DNA of 64,000 nt from Cycas panzhihuaensis (Eukaryota; Cycadophyta). Positions 12,241-24,290 of the stretch are shown piece after piece (the first letter of the stretch is position 1; every line of letters begins with the position of its first letter). The stretch lies in assembly GCA_023213395.1 (NCBI GenBank), contig CM041465.1, forward strand, positions 58,783,741 to 58,847,740, given 5' to 3'. The translations under genes were made by a program, and so were the position numbers. Below the pieces are notes generated by a model that had not been told where the DNA came from, made no database searches, and was given only the letters and a program-made list of their open reading frames with translations.

Positions 12241-12990
12241 GTCAATCCCATCAAGCATCTCATGGCTAAGCGAAAGATGATAAAGGCCTTTCTACCCATT
12301 TCTCCTCTTATTCTATTGATATCCCTGACTCATCTCTTCTGGAAGAAGACCCTTCATCCTCTTCTTCCAACCTCACACGTTTCACCTCTATTGGTGTCAG
12401 AAGTTACGAGTACCTCACCATACTTAGTGATGATGAGTTTGATGGTGAGGATGAGGACCTCCCTCACCCTATCTCTCTTCTAGGCACGAGTAGGGGGCAC
12501 CTCCTTCGTTCCAGATCTCCCTCTGGAACCTCTACAGTTGGAGAGACTAGTTCTTCTCTTGTGTCTCATGTCATCAAACCTGTTGATCAGGTGCTCCTTG
12601 AGTCTTCCCCTTTATTGCCGCACATAAGTAATGAGGTTAGGGAGCCTCTTGTTGTCCCTTGTAGGGGACCTCTTCCTGACTCTTCTAAGGAGTCCTTCGG
12701 GTACGTCGAGTGGTGTGATGACCACCATGGTCCCACTGCCTCTACTTCCCTTCACCTTTTATCTTTTCGAAGCATGGTCATCCATGGGATGGACTACTTT
12801 GAGAATGATGAAGCCTTACTCGAGCACTTAGCAGCCTCCATGCCCAACCTTCCTTCTAGTCACCATAGGCTTGGCTATCAGAAGGTCTTGGCTATTGGGT
12901 CTTTTCTCGCTGACCCAATTTCATCCCCTATTCTATCCCTTCCTGTTGATTGAGCCCCCCTCCACTTAGAGGAGGGGAATGCCATGTGAA
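12241..12990 (+). pseudogene. Element B protease-RT spacer
   Basis: Polyprotein linker between protease and RT. The open stretch 12561-12953 (130 residues) contains GMDYFENDEALLEHL and SHHRLGYQKVLAIG, shared with the equivalent stretch of element A at 3602-3919. The family is not recognised; conservation between A and B shows it was once translated. Confidence 0.6.
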
Positions 12991-14480
12991 TGGGGGCAAC
13001 CCAAGACATAGTCCTTGCCCTAGGAAAAGTCATTAAGGTAGGGGTGGAATGCTCTCCTGATGAAGTGAAGGAGTATACCCTTATGTTTAAGGAGTTTTAG
13101 GATGTTTTTACGTGGGACTATTCTGATATGAAGGGAAACGACCCTTCAATCATTACCCAAAACCTTACCATTATTCCTGGCACTCGCCCCATGCATCAGA
13201 AGCAATGTCCTATTCACCCTACGCTCTCAACTGCTATTAAAATGGAAGTTGAGAAACTCCTAAATGCAAGGTTAATCACTTCCATCGACTACCCTAAATG
13301 AGTATCTAACATTGTTCTCGTTGCTAAAAAGAATAGGACAATCTGGATATGCATTGATTTCTGTGACATCAACAACGCATGTCCTAAGGACAATTTCTCA
13401 CTTCCCTTTATTGATCAAATTATTGATTGAACCACTGGCTTCAAAGTCATATCCTTAATGGGCATCTTCTCTAGCTACAATCAAATTCAAATCTCTCCTG
13501 AAGATTGTCATAAGATGGCTTTCACCACTCTGTAGGGTACTTTCATCTACAAGGTGATGTCTTTTAGACTAAAGAATGTAGGCGTCACTTATCAAAGGGC
13601 GATACAATTCATTTTTCATGATCTTATCAGTAAATCCTTGGAGATCTTCATGGATGACATGATGGGTCTCTCACGTGTTAGAGCCCATCATCCTTCTTAT
13701 TTGCGGGCCATCTTCGTATGATACCGCAAATACCATGTAAGCTTCAACCCTCTTAAATGTGTTTTTGTCATGACAGCTGGCAAACTCCTTGGTTTCCTTA
13801 TGTCAAAACAAGGGATCCAAATTGACCCTTATAAAGTCAAGGCCATCATTGACATGCCACCTCCTAAAACCCAACGACAGATTAAGTCATTTTTAGGTAG
13901 GCTCAGTTTCCTCAGGCGTTTCTTGGCAAATTTCGTAATAAACGCCAAACTACTCACTAACTTATTGAAGAAGGAAGTCCCATTCATTTGGTCTTCTAAG
14001 GCCCAACAAGCTTTTGAATAACTTAAGGAAGCCCTTGCTTCTGCCCCGACATTGGTGCCCCCTCTCTTTGATAGGCCATTCATCCTTTATACCTCAACAA
14101 CCGATGAGTCTCTGGGCACCATGTTAGCCCAGGAGGACAATTCAAGTGCCAAGAGGGCCATGTACTTTATCAATCATACCCTCATGGCTGCTAAACTTAA
14201 CTACTCCCCTACAGAGAAGGAATGCCTCTCCTTGGTATGTGCAACCAAGAAGTTCAAGTACTACTTGCTTGGGAATACTACTCGAGTGATCGTTCAATCT
14301 GATCCCCTGCGCTATTTACTCACCCGACCCGACCTGACAGGTAGGACTGGAAAGTGGGCCATCCTCCTTTAGGAATTTGACCTCCACATCATTAATAGAA
14401 AGTTAAAGAAGGGGATGGTAGTGGCCAAACAGCTCGCTGACACTCCTATCTCGAACCTTTTGGACATTCTTATTGATGAT
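12991..14480 (+). pseudogene. Element B reverse transcriptase and first RNase H
   Basis: RT motifs in order: VFTWDYSDMKG, KMEVEKLLNARLITS, WICIDFCDINNACPKDNF, GTFIYKVMSF and the catalytic FMDD at 13647-13658 (YxDD family). The thumb/connection is at 13770-14021 (GFLMSKQGIQIDPYKVKA, SFLGRLSFLRRFLANF). RNase H lies at 14052-14372: FILYTSTTDESLGTMLAQED has Ser where the first catalytic Asp is expected, while SPTEKECLSLVCATKKF keeps the Glu. Stops, many at former Gln or Trp codons, break the frame. Confidence 0.9.
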
Positions 14481-14499
14481 TCTCTCCCTGATGAGCCTA

Positions 14500-15791
14500 T
14501 CCTAGTTGTTCAGGGCTCCTCTCCTCATCTACTTGCTGATAGTGAGTGGTATGGGGATAGCATACATTACCTCACTCAGTAGCAGTATCGCCTTAATGCT
14601 AGCGGTAAAGTTAGGTCTCATATTCAGGCTACTTCCAGGTAGTACTTCTTTATGGGTGAGGTATTGTACAAAAGATCCTTCGATGGGATCCTTCTTCGTT
14701 ATGTCACCCCTGACAAAATGAACCAAATACTCTGCAAATGCCACAATGACATTTGTGGGGGCCACTTTGGGGGCTAATCCATGGGCCAAAGGATCCTCCG
14801 TATGGGGTATTATTGGTCATCCCTCTTTAAGGATGCCCATGATTATGCCCTGAGATGTCAGCGATGCTAGGAGCACACCAACATCACCCACTTGCCTTCC
14901 GAGGCTCTCCATCCCATTATATCTCCATGGCCCTTCTCCTAATGGGGGTTAGACTTTATTGGAGCTATATCCTCATCCTCTTTGTTGAAACACAAGTTTA
15001 TTTTGACTGCTATGGAATACTTTATTAAATAAGTGGAAGCCATTCCTTTGACTACTACTCCTGGTAAGATAATAGCCACCTTCGTCTACCAGCATATCAT
15101 CTGTCGCTTCGAGGTTCCCAATGTATTAATCACAGATAATATAACTCCTTTTTATAATAAGGAGATGGATGAACTTTGCAAGAAATTTAATATTTCTTAT
15201 AAAACTTCCTCTCTTTACTACCCCTAGGCCAATGGCCAGGTTGAATCGTTCAACAAAACTCTTATAAATATTCTAAAGAAAACCATAGCCCAATCTCAAA
15301 GAGATTAGCATCTCCGGCTCCCTTCCGCTCTATGGGCGTATCACATGTTTATCCATATGGCTATGAGAATGACTCCTTTCTCCCTAGTTTACGGGATGGA
15401 GGTGGTTCTCCCATTGGAAGTGGAGATTCCTTCTCTACTAGTCTCTTTCCGAGGTCTTGTTAATGAGGAGCCTATTTGCTAGGCTCGCCTCTTAGACCTC
15501 AAGGCCTTGGATGAGAAGTGCTTGGCCGCCTACCAAGCCAACCTCGCCTATAAGGCTAGGGCATGAAGGACCTATAATAAACACCTTTGTTCCCATCCTT
15601 TATATCCCAAGGACCATGTCCTCAAACTGGAATATCTCCAGGATCACCTGACCAAATTCAGACCTAAATGGGTTGGCCCCTTTGTTGTTCTCGAGAGCCT
15701 TGAGAATGGTGCTTATAGGATCGCCACCCTAAAAGGCCTCAAATTCGAGAAGGCTGTTAATGGGAAATTCCTAAAAAAAAATTATGCATGA
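14500..15791 (+). pseudogene. Element B integrase
   Basis: Inserts cDNA into the genome. Zinc domain: KCHNDICGGHFGG and LRCQRC. Core: WGLDFIGAISS (first Asp), VPNVLITDNITPFYNKEM (second Asp), then YYP-stop-ANGQVESFNKTL (Glu; TAG at 15225-15227 in place of Gln). Downstream are MTPFSLVYGMEVVLPLEVEI and a C-terminal KFRPKWVGPFVVLE (GPY/F-like). Ends NYA and stop at 15789-15791, with no chromodomain. Same length and order as A. Confidence 0.9.
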
Positions 15792-16539
15792 CTATGTCAT
15801 TCTTCTCTTTGCATTCTAAAATAAGCCTAAACTACCACCCTAAGCATGTCCCCATTCCCCCTAGTCACATGTGGAATGGTGGCCTAGGATGGTCTCCTTG
15901 CTTCTTCTGGGTTCCTCCCATGAAACCCCTTATCCCCCTTTCTCTGGGGGGCCCATCTTCCTAATTGGATATGTTGTCCCTATTGCTCCTGAGCCTTGGG
16001 TACATTCCCCAACTAGGATGGCGTGCTGGATTATTGTCACTCCTTTCTTACTAGTGCTTCCTTTGCATATCCCGTTATGCTCTTATATGGACATGTATGC
16101 CACCCTATCTCCTAGCCTCACATATGTCTATCGCCGATGCTCATGGTGATCACATGTGCGCCTGCTAGGAATATGGCCATGCATGAAAGGAAGTGTGTGT
16201 AGCTCAAATAATCCTCTATCACAAACCATATAATAATCAACTCAAAAACAACATAATCTATAGCTCCTTATGCATCTGTGCACCCTCATACATACATATA
16301 AACGTAGAAATATAGCATCATCCATCATCATGTGTCATCACACATATCAACATATATCAAATATGGTGCCAACGGACCCGTCTATATATATAAAATCATC
16401 ATATCTCGTATCATACAAAAGGTATAATACATCCTCTATGGGAAGTCAGAATCCTTACAGGGAGGAGTACAATCATGTGGCAACATATGGTGACTCCCTG
16501 GAGGTCCGGTGCTTTCCCATGTCAAATCAAAACTGCTGA
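15792..16539. other. Element B spacer after integrase
   Basis: About 750 bases with no supported gene. The plus-strand ORF at 15871-16149 has no recognisable domain. 16200-16440 is AT-rich and repetitive in short words (cat, cata). The sequence separates the sense pol gene from the 3' end of the antisense ORF. Confidence 0.6.
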
Positions 16540-17223
16540 TCCTACTATCTAGTATTGCCTTGCTCCTAGGGTATCATCTCCTAGCATATGTGATCCATCT
16601 CCTAAGGACCACATGCCTCCCAGACTCCTCTTGTGCCTCTGGGAGCTCCCTGCCTCGCTCCCCTCGTCTTGATATCTCCTCGGGGTCATCGTCATTATGT
16701 GGGTATATGTCCTACTCCTCGACGACCTCGATGCCATCTGACCCACCAACTAATCGTATCATGCCTGGATATGATCCCTCTCACCCTCCACTCCTCGGAA
16801 TCACTCCCCCAACACTATTATCCTGATGCGACTCTTTGCATTACCACCTGCTCCTCCCTGAGCCTCTAGAGCCTAAACCCGGCACCGTAGAGCATCTTTC
16901 TCATCCCTGGTCATATCTAGCTCTCCCTGTAGTTATTCCACTCACACCTCATGCTCCTATGACTCTAGTGCCCACATGTCTCTAGTGCTGACTAAAGGGG
17001 CAAACGCCACCATATGGTCCCCTACCAATCGTGGCTCCTCTCCTGCCTGGATGGGAGGTTGTCCCTCTGCATAGAACCGGGGGAACATCTCTTGGATTAT
17101 TGCCTCAACCAACCTCCTAATGTCCACCACTCCTGCAACATCCAGCATGCCATATGACAGTATGTATATCAGTATCTATACCAAACAAATCAAATAAAGT
17201 GCAACAACTAGATATCTAGTGAT
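16540..17223 (-). pseudogene. Element B antisense ORF, C-terminal part
   Basis: Read on the minus strand, the stretch after copia C gives VVDIRRLVEAIIQEMFPRFY, then a Glu/Arg/Leu-rich segment (LQGELDMTRDEKDALRCRV) with coiled-coil spacing, then an acidic and basic low-complexity tail. It has several stops. It is the continuation of the antisense ORF whose N-terminal part is at 24790-26028, the two halves being separated by copia C. Function unknown; antisense extra ORFs between integrase and the 3' LTR are known in Tat elements. Confidence 0.6.
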
Positions 17224-17228
17224 CGAAA
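17224..17228. repeat. Target site duplication of copia C, left
   Basis: cgaaa, repeated exactly at 24785-24789 on the other side of the composite element. Confidence 0.9.
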
Positions 17229-17857
17229 TGTTAAGAATAGAAGGTCCAACCCTCTAAAAGCCACCAAGATCTATTACTTTCTTACAACTAGTTACAGAAA
17301 TGAAACATACAAATTACGTGCAAGTTCTTAAAACCAGATATTATACAGTAACAAGACAATAAAAGCCAAACATCAAATGTGCACCTAATATAACGTGGTA
17401 AAACCCTAGCAGTGTGCTAGGGAAACATCCACACAGGAAAGGTAGTGATCTTTATTGCTGCAGAATGGAGAAAATAGTACATCACAGATATAGAGTGCTC
17501 TCTGGAACAACAATCGATCCACCGCCTCTTCACAAAGACATTGCATAACATTACAACATAATAAGAAAAGCCCTAAAATGGGCTACATGAGAGGACATCC
17601 AAGACCTAAAATCTCAGTCATAGAATCTAGGGTATTTTCAATGTACGACCTTGATTCTCTTTTCACTTTAATAAGGTTTACATGGTCAACTTTTTGGGTC
17701 GGGGGTTATCGCCCCCAAACCCCCTTCTAGCGGGGGGTGTTCCACGCACTCGACAAGGGGCTCGCCTTGGAACCCCCCGAGAAAGATTTGGGGGGGGAAA
17801 CTGCACCAAAAATAGGCCATAATTTTAGGCCTATAATTGTTGTCACAATACCCAACA
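17229..17857 (-). repeat. Copia C LTR, left (3' LTR of unit 1)
   Basis: 629 bp, from tgttaagaatag to acaatacccaaca on the plus strand; it matches 21864-22492 at the same length with scattered changes. A very GC-rich stretch (about 17695-17790) with runs of C and G is the most variable part between copies. Just inside is the reverse of a polypurine tract (caaggtggagat). Confidence 0.93.
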
Positions 17858-19640
17858 ATCTCCACCTTGACAACAATTACCCGCTACCTTTCCTAGATCC
17901 TTCATCATCTTTTCTACAAGCCAAGAGAAGTCAAACACCATTTAAACTTCTCTAATGGTACTAGTTTAGTGAATATATTAGCACAATTCTGATTGGTGTG
18001 AATCTTCTCAAGTGCCACTCCACCTGCTTCCACAACCTGTCTAACAAAATGGTACTTTAGAGCAATATGCTTTGTTCTACTGTGATAAGCTGGATTCTTG
18101 GCTATACCTTTACATTTTCTTGTCTCCTTCCAAGCTCAACCAATAGACCCTGTAACTAGATTGCTTCTTTACAAGCATGTGCTGTAGCAACATATTCAGC
18201 TTCTGTGATTGACAGTGCAATTGTGCTCTGCAATTTAGACATCCAACTAACTAGACCATTTGCAAGAGTGAAAACATAACCTGAAGTAGACCTTCTTTTT
18301 TCTAAATCTCCTATAAAATCTGAATTGACATATCCACAAACCTGATTTCCTGTACCTCCAAAGGTGATGCAGTAATCACTAGTGCCTCTCAAATACTGAA
18401 GCACCCATTTCACTGTAGCCCAATGCTCCTTTCCTGATTTTGCCATAAACCTACTAACTACACTGACTGCATGTGAAATATTAGGTCTTGTATATACCAT
18501 GGCATACATTAAACTTCCCTCTTGACGGCATAAGGCACATGAGACATATAAGCCTTTTCTTCTTCACTACTAGGACTCATTTTAGATGAAAGCTTGAAGT
18601 GGGAAGCCAAAGGGATACTCATTGGTTTCACATTTGCCATCCCAAACCTGGTTAGCATCTTCTCAATATATTTCTGCTGTGATAACCATAACTTACCACT
18701 TTTCCTGTCTCTGTGTATCTCCATGCCTAAGATTTATTTTGCAGCTCCTAGATCCTTCATATCAAAAGTCCTAGCCAATTGAGCCTTTAGCTTATTGATT
18801 TCTACCATGCTCTTGCTTGCAACCAAAGATGTCATCAACATATAACACCAAGATAATGAATAAGCCATTGTCCATAAATTTGAAGTAAACACAATGATCA
18901 TACTCACTTCTTTTGAAATTTTGGCTCTCCATAAAGGCATCAAACTTCTTATACCATCGCTGGGTGATTGCTTGAGCCATACAATGATTTCTGAGCCCCG
19001 CAAACAAGTCTTTTCCTACCATCTTGTACAAACCCCTCTAGTTGATCCATATAGATCTCCTCATCTAAATCTCCATGTAGAAAAGTTATTTTTACATCTA
19101 ACTGCTCCAACTCCAAATTGAGAGAAGCTACCAATGCTAACAGCACTCAAATTGAAACAAGTTTAACAATTAGTGAAAAGATCTCATGAAAGCCAATACT
19201 TGCTTTCTATGCAAAGCCTTTTGCCACCAATGGTGCCTTGTATTTATCAACCTTTCCATCAACATCCGTTTTCTTTTTGAAAACCCACCTGCAACCAATA
19301 GTCTTCCTGCCATGTGGAAGTTCTACCAAGTCCCATGAATGATTTTTCTTCAAGGCTTCTATCTCTTCCTGCATAGCCCTTATCCACTTCTCTCCAGGGA
19401 TATCATCTACTGCTTCCTGATAACATGTGGGCTCAACATCATTAGAAACTAAAGCAATAGAAATAGAAGGGTTGTACCTGTCAGGTGGATGACTGACTCG
19501 TGTAGATCTTCTAACTGTTGGTAGAGGAGTATCCACATACTCCTATGAATCTGCTATTGATTCATCTTCAGAAAGATCTTCATGCTCTTCTAATTCCACA
19601 GATGGTTGCATTTCAAACTTAACTTATTAATATTCATCTT
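17858..19640 (-). pseudogene. Copia C unit 1 reverse transcriptase and RNase H
   Basis: Minus strand, N to C from right to left. RT: HSWDLVELPHGRKTIGCRWV and YKAPLVAKGFA (19207-19536), LEQLDVKITFLHGDLDEEIY (near 19080), SLYGS, VLYVDDIFG (near 18835-18860, catalytic YVDD kept), GAAKQILGMEIHR region with frame slips, KMLTRFGMANVKP. RNase H (18156-18509): YTRPNISHAVSVVSRFMA, VCGYVNSDFIGD (catalytic Asp changed to Asn), SITEAEYVATAHACKEAI. A 30-base deletion near 18105, compared with unit 2, removes the FFDSQSAIYL segment with a further catalytic Asp. Confidence 0.9.
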
Positions 19641-20580
19641 GCTGCTCCTATTTCATTTCAGCTTCTACACTGTCTGATTTTACAAGGGGAGATTCATCAA
19701 ATATCATATCTCTGTTAATGGTGGTTTTGTGGGCAGTAGGATCCCACAACCTGTATCCCTTCACACCATCCTTATCACCATAACCAACAAAGATATATCT
19801 CTTGGATTTTGGGTCTAACTTTGAACGTTTACTTTTGTCAGTCCAGGCATAAGCATCACAACCAAAAACTTTTAAATTTGAATAATCACACGGATGTCCA
19901 GTCCATACCTCTTCAGGAATCTTACAATCTATTGCAATTGATGGTGACCTGTTTACCAGATAGCAAGTTGTTTGGACAGCTTTTGCCCACAAGCCCTGCT
20001 CCACTCCTGCATTACTTAGCATGCTTCTTGCTCTTTCCAAGAGTGTCCTATTTATGTGCTCAGTAATGCCATTTTGCTGTGGAGTATAGCTAGTGGTCTT
20101 GTGTCTTTCGATCCCAACTTCTTTACAATAGTTCTCAAATTCCAAGGAGTTGAACTCACCTCCATTGTCAGTTCTTAAACATTCGATTATCTTACTAGTA
20201 CTATTCTCAACTAAAGCCTTGAACTGCTTAAACACACTAAAAACTTCAGATTTCCTTTTCAAAAAATAGACCCATACCTTCCTGGAGTAATCATCTATAA
20301 ATGTGAAAAAATACAATGATCCTCCACAAGATATTTTAGGGGCTGGTCCCCATACATCTGAATGTATGTAATCCAGAACGCCTTTACTAGTGTGACTCCC
20401 TACTTTAAACCTGAGTCTACACTGTTTTCCAAAAACACAATGTTTACAGAAAGCCAAATCTGAAAGCTATAAGTTACGAAGTAACTTACGATTTATCAGC
20501 ACCTTAAGTCCTTTCTTACTCATGTGCCCAAGTCTTTGATGCCATAGCTGAGCAGGATCTTCCACAGTCTTTGATGCTGT
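19641..20580 (-). pseudogene. Copia C unit 1 integrase
   Basis: The longest open frame of the window, 269 residues at 19648-20457, plus the zinc domain upstream at 20460-20580 (LWHQRLGHMSKKGLKVL), separated by a single stop, then CKHCVFGKQ completing HHCC. Core: IHSDVWGPAPK (Asp), LRTDNGGEFNS (Asp), YTPQQNGITEHINRTLL (Glu). The C-terminal part carries VFGCDAYAW and KRYIFVGYGD, the usual copia integrase extension. Apart from the stop, the catalytic residues look intact, so this copy is relatively young. Confidence 0.92.
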
Positions 20581-21020
20581 AGCTGCTTAGCTGACATCTG
20601 TACTTCCCACTAAAATATAAAGATTTCCTCTCTTTAAGGCTTTCATAACAACCAAGGCACCCTTTGACACCTTTAGGACTCCTTCATGACCTGTATGCTT
20701 AAAACCACTCGAATCTAATTCACCTAAGGAAATCAGGTTCCTTTTCAAATTAGGTACATGTCTAACCTTAGTTAATGTTCTGACTACCCCATCAAACATC
20801 TTAATTCTGACGCTACCAATGCCCACTGTCTTACAAGAAACTTCATTTCCCATAAGCACAACACCACCATCAAGAGGTTGGTATGATGAGAACCAACTCC
20901 TGTGTGGACACATGTGGTGCGAAGCACCTGAATCTAATAACCAGTCATGGTGATAATGAGAAACATTACAAGCAACCAAGACATCATTATCCATACCTTC
21001 ATTCGACTCCACTTGATTTG
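20581..21020 (-). pseudogene. Copia C unit 1 protease
   Basis: Open frame 20587-21012 (141 residues) with HHDWLLDSGASHHMCPH, the D-S-G aspartic protease site, followed by VVLMGNEVSCKTVGIGSV and VRHVPNLKRNLISLGELD, a standard copia protease-to-integrase linker. It cleaves Gag-Pol into mature proteins. The domain itself looks intact, but upstream gag and downstream INT carry stops, so the polyprotein is not translatable as a whole. Confidence 0.9.
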
Positions 21021-21791
21021 CTTCCTTGGTAGGATCTTCCTTTTTCTGGAACTCCTTCCTTTTATAACAATCCTTCTTGAGGTGACTGGTCTTATTACAA
21101 TGCCAACACCTAAGCTTACTCTTTTTGCTCTTTGACTTGGATCTCGATGTATCCCTGGAGTTTTGTCCTCTCTTAAACGTTCTACCCCTTCATCATGGCT
21201 TACGGTGTGGAGGTTTCAAGACTAGACTTCCTGCACTTCTTCCATTAGCAAAGCACTCACAGAGTCATATTCCAATTCATCTATAGAGCTAAACGATTGA
21301 GGTGACAATATTATCCTGTGATTCGTGTAATGAGCATAGCAGGTAACTGCCTTATCTTCATCCTTAATTTTAACATCAATACTAGTCAATTGACAAATAA
21401 GAGTATTGAAAATATTTAAATGGTCAGTAATTTTTGTACCTTCCTTCATCCATAACGAGTACAGTTACCTCTTTAGGTAGATTCAGTTTGTTATTGATTT
21501 GGTCATATACAGACCTTCCAACAGGGTCCATAATCCTGCTACTGTATGCTCCCCTGCGATGTTAAACAAAACTTCATCTGCCAAGCATAATCGCATTGTG
21601 CTAAGTGCCTTTTTGTCTAAATCATCCTATTCATCACCATCCATTACCGTGGGTTTCTTCGATTTTCCTGCAAGGGCTTTGTACAAACCCTGCTATACAA
21701 GAATATCGTATACTTTTAGCTTCCACAACTCGAAGTTGTTCTTGCCATTGAATTTCTCCACCTCGAACTTTGCATTCACCAGTTTCGCCAT
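21021..21791 (-). pseudogene. Copia C unit 1 gag
   Basis: Starts at the minus-strand ATG at 21789-21791 (MAKLVNAKFEVEKFNGKNNF), about 60 bases after the primer site, which fixes the start. The UBN2-type copia gag pattern FELWKLKVYDIL is followed by stops and a frame slip. The middle is at 21222-21449 (KITDHLNIFNTLICQLTSI). A CCHC knuckle CWHCNKTSHLKKDC lies at about 21065-21106. It packages RNA in virus-like particles. Broken by stops and a shift. Confidence 0.88.
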
Positions 21792-21850
21792 TTGGTGTAG
21801 AAAAGTTGACACTAAAAACCTTCACAAACTCGCTGTAAGAAAAAGAGTAA

Positions 21851-21861
21851 CTCTAATACCA
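21851..21861 (-). other. Copia C primer binding site
   Basis: On the minus strand tggtattagag, two bases inside the LTR end. It differs at one base from the initiator tRNA-Met primer site TGGTATCAGAG. Confidence 0.85.
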
Positions 21862-21863
21862 CT

Positions 21864-22492
21864 TGTTGAGAATAGAAGGTCCAACCCTCTAAAAGCCACC
21901 AAGATCTATTACTTTCTTACAACTAGTTACAGAAATGAAACATACAAATTACATGCAAGTTCTTAAAACCAGAGATTATACAGTAACAAGATAATGAAAG
22001 CTAAACATCACATGTGCACCCGATATAACATGGTAAAACCCTAGCAGTGTGCTAAGGAAACATCCACACAGGAAAGGTAACGATCTTTATTACTGCAGAA
22101 TGGAGAAAATAGTACATCACAGATACAGAGTGCTCTCTGGAACAACAATCAACCAACGCCCTCTTCACAGTACATTGCATAACATTACAACATAATAAGA
22201 AAAGCCCTAAAACGGGCTACATGAGAGGACATCCAAGACCTAAAATCTCAACCATAGAATCTAAGGTATTTTCAATGTATGACCCTGATTCTCTTTTCAC
22301 TTTAATAAGGTTTACATGGTCAACTTTTCAGGTCAGGGGCTATCACTCCCGAACCCCCTTCTAGCCGGGGGCGTTCCACACCCCTCGCACCCCCCAGGGC
22401 TCACCTTATGGAACCCCGAGAAAGATTTGTGGGGGAGAATCTGAAAATAGGCCATAATTTTAAGCTTATAATTGTTGTCACAATACCCAACA
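21864..22492 (-). repeat. Copia C middle LTR
   Basis: 629 bp, same length as the left LTR. It serves as 5' LTR for unit 1 (primer site at 21851) and as 3' LTR for unit 2 (polypurine complement just after 22492). The sharing of one LTR by two internal regions is direct in the sequence. Confidence 0.93.
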
Positions 22493-24290
22493 ATCTCCAC
22501 GTTGACAACAATTACCCGCTACCTTTCCTGGATCCTTCATCATCTTTTCTGCAAGCTAAGAGAAGTCAAACACCATTTGAACTTCTCTAATGGTACTGGT
22601 TTAGTGAATATATCAGCATAATTCTGATTGGTGTGAATCTTCTCAAGTGCCACTCCACCTGCTTCCACAACCTATCTAACAAAATGGTACTTTAGAGCAA
22701 TATGCTTTGTTCTACTGTGATAAGCTGGATTCTTGGCTAGGTAAATAGCACTTTGACTGTCAAAAAATACCTTTACATTTTCCTGTCTCCTTCCAAGCTC
22801 AACCAATAGACCCTATAACCAGATTGCTTCTTTACATGCATGTGCTGTAGCAACATATTTAGCTTCTGTGGTTGACAGTGCAATTATGCTCTGTAATTTG
22901 GACATCCAATTAACTAGACCATTTACAAGAGTGAAAACATAACCTGAAGTAGACCTTCTTTTGTCTAAATCTCCTGCAAAATCTGAATTGACATATCCAC
23001 AAACCTAATTTCATGTACCTCCAAAGGTGATGCAGTAATCACTAGTGCCTCTCAAATACCGAAGCACCCATTTCACTGTAGCCCAATGCTCCTTTCCTGG
23101 TTTTGCCATAAACACGCTTAACTACACCGTTGCATGTGAAATATCAGGTCTTGTACATACCATAGCATATATTAAACTTCCTACTGCACTGGCATAAGGC
23201 ACATGATACATATACGCCTTTTCTTCTTCACTACTAGGACTCATATTCGATGAAAGCTTGAAGTAGGAAGCCAAAGGGATACTCACTGGTTTCACATTTG
23301 CCATCCCAAACCTGGTTAGCATCTTCTCAACATATTTCTGCTGTGATAACCATAGCTTACCACTTTTCCTGTCTCTGTATATCTCCATGCCTAAGATTTG
23401 TTTTGCAGCTCCTAGATCCTTCATATCAAAAGTCCTAGCCAATTGAGCCTTTAACTTATTGATTTCTACCATGCTCTTTCTTGCAACCAGCATGTTATCA
23501 ACATATAACACCAAGATAATGAATAAGCCATTGTCCATAAATTTGAAGTAAACACAATGATCATACTCACTTCTTTTAAAATTTTGGCTCTCCATGAAGG
23601 CATCAAACTTCTTGTACCACTGCCTGGGTGATTGCTTCAGGCCATACAATGATTTCTTGAGCTTGTAAACAAGTCTTTTCCTACCATCTTGTACAAACCG
23701 CTCTGGTTGATCCATATAGATCTCCTCATCTAAATCTCCATGTAGAAAAGTTATTTTTACATCTAACTACTCCAACTCCAAATTGAGAGAAGCTGCTAAT
23801 GCTAACAGCACTTGAATTGAAACAAGTTTAACAACTAGTGAAAAGATCTCCTGAAAGTCAATACCTGCTTTCTGTGCAAAGCCTTTTGCCACCAGTCGTG
23901 CCCTGTATTTATCAACCTTTCCATCAACATCCGTTTTCTTTTTGAAAACCCACCTGTAACCAACAGTCTTCCTGCCATGTGGAAGTTCTACCAAGTCCCA
24001 TGAATGATTTTTCTTCAAGGCATCTATCTCTTCCTGCATAGACCTTATCCACTTCTCTCCATGGATATCATCTACTGCTTCCTGATAACATGTGGGCTCA
24101 CCATCATTAGAAACTAAAGCAATAGAAATAGAAGGGATGTACTTGTTAGGTGGATGACTACCTCGTGTAGATCTTCTAACTATTGGCAGAGGAGTATCCA
24201 CATACTCCTGTGAATCTACTGCTGATTCATCTTCAAAAAGATCTTCATGCTCTTCTGATTCCACAGATGGCTGCATTTCAAACTTAACTT
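22493..24290 (-). pseudogene. Copia C unit 2 reverse transcriptase and RNase H
   Basis: Second copy of RT-RNase H, colinear with unit 1. RT: 23767-24276 (HSWDLVELPHGRKTVGYRWV, YRARLVAKGFAQKAGIDF) and 23122-23715 (RKRLVYKLKKSLYGLKQSPR, VLYVDNMLVARK). The YVDD motif is changed to YVDN, which would abolish activity. RNase H is at 22700-23120 with stops but retains the DSQSA segment deleted in unit 1. Domain-level identity with unit 1 is high. Confidence 0.9.
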
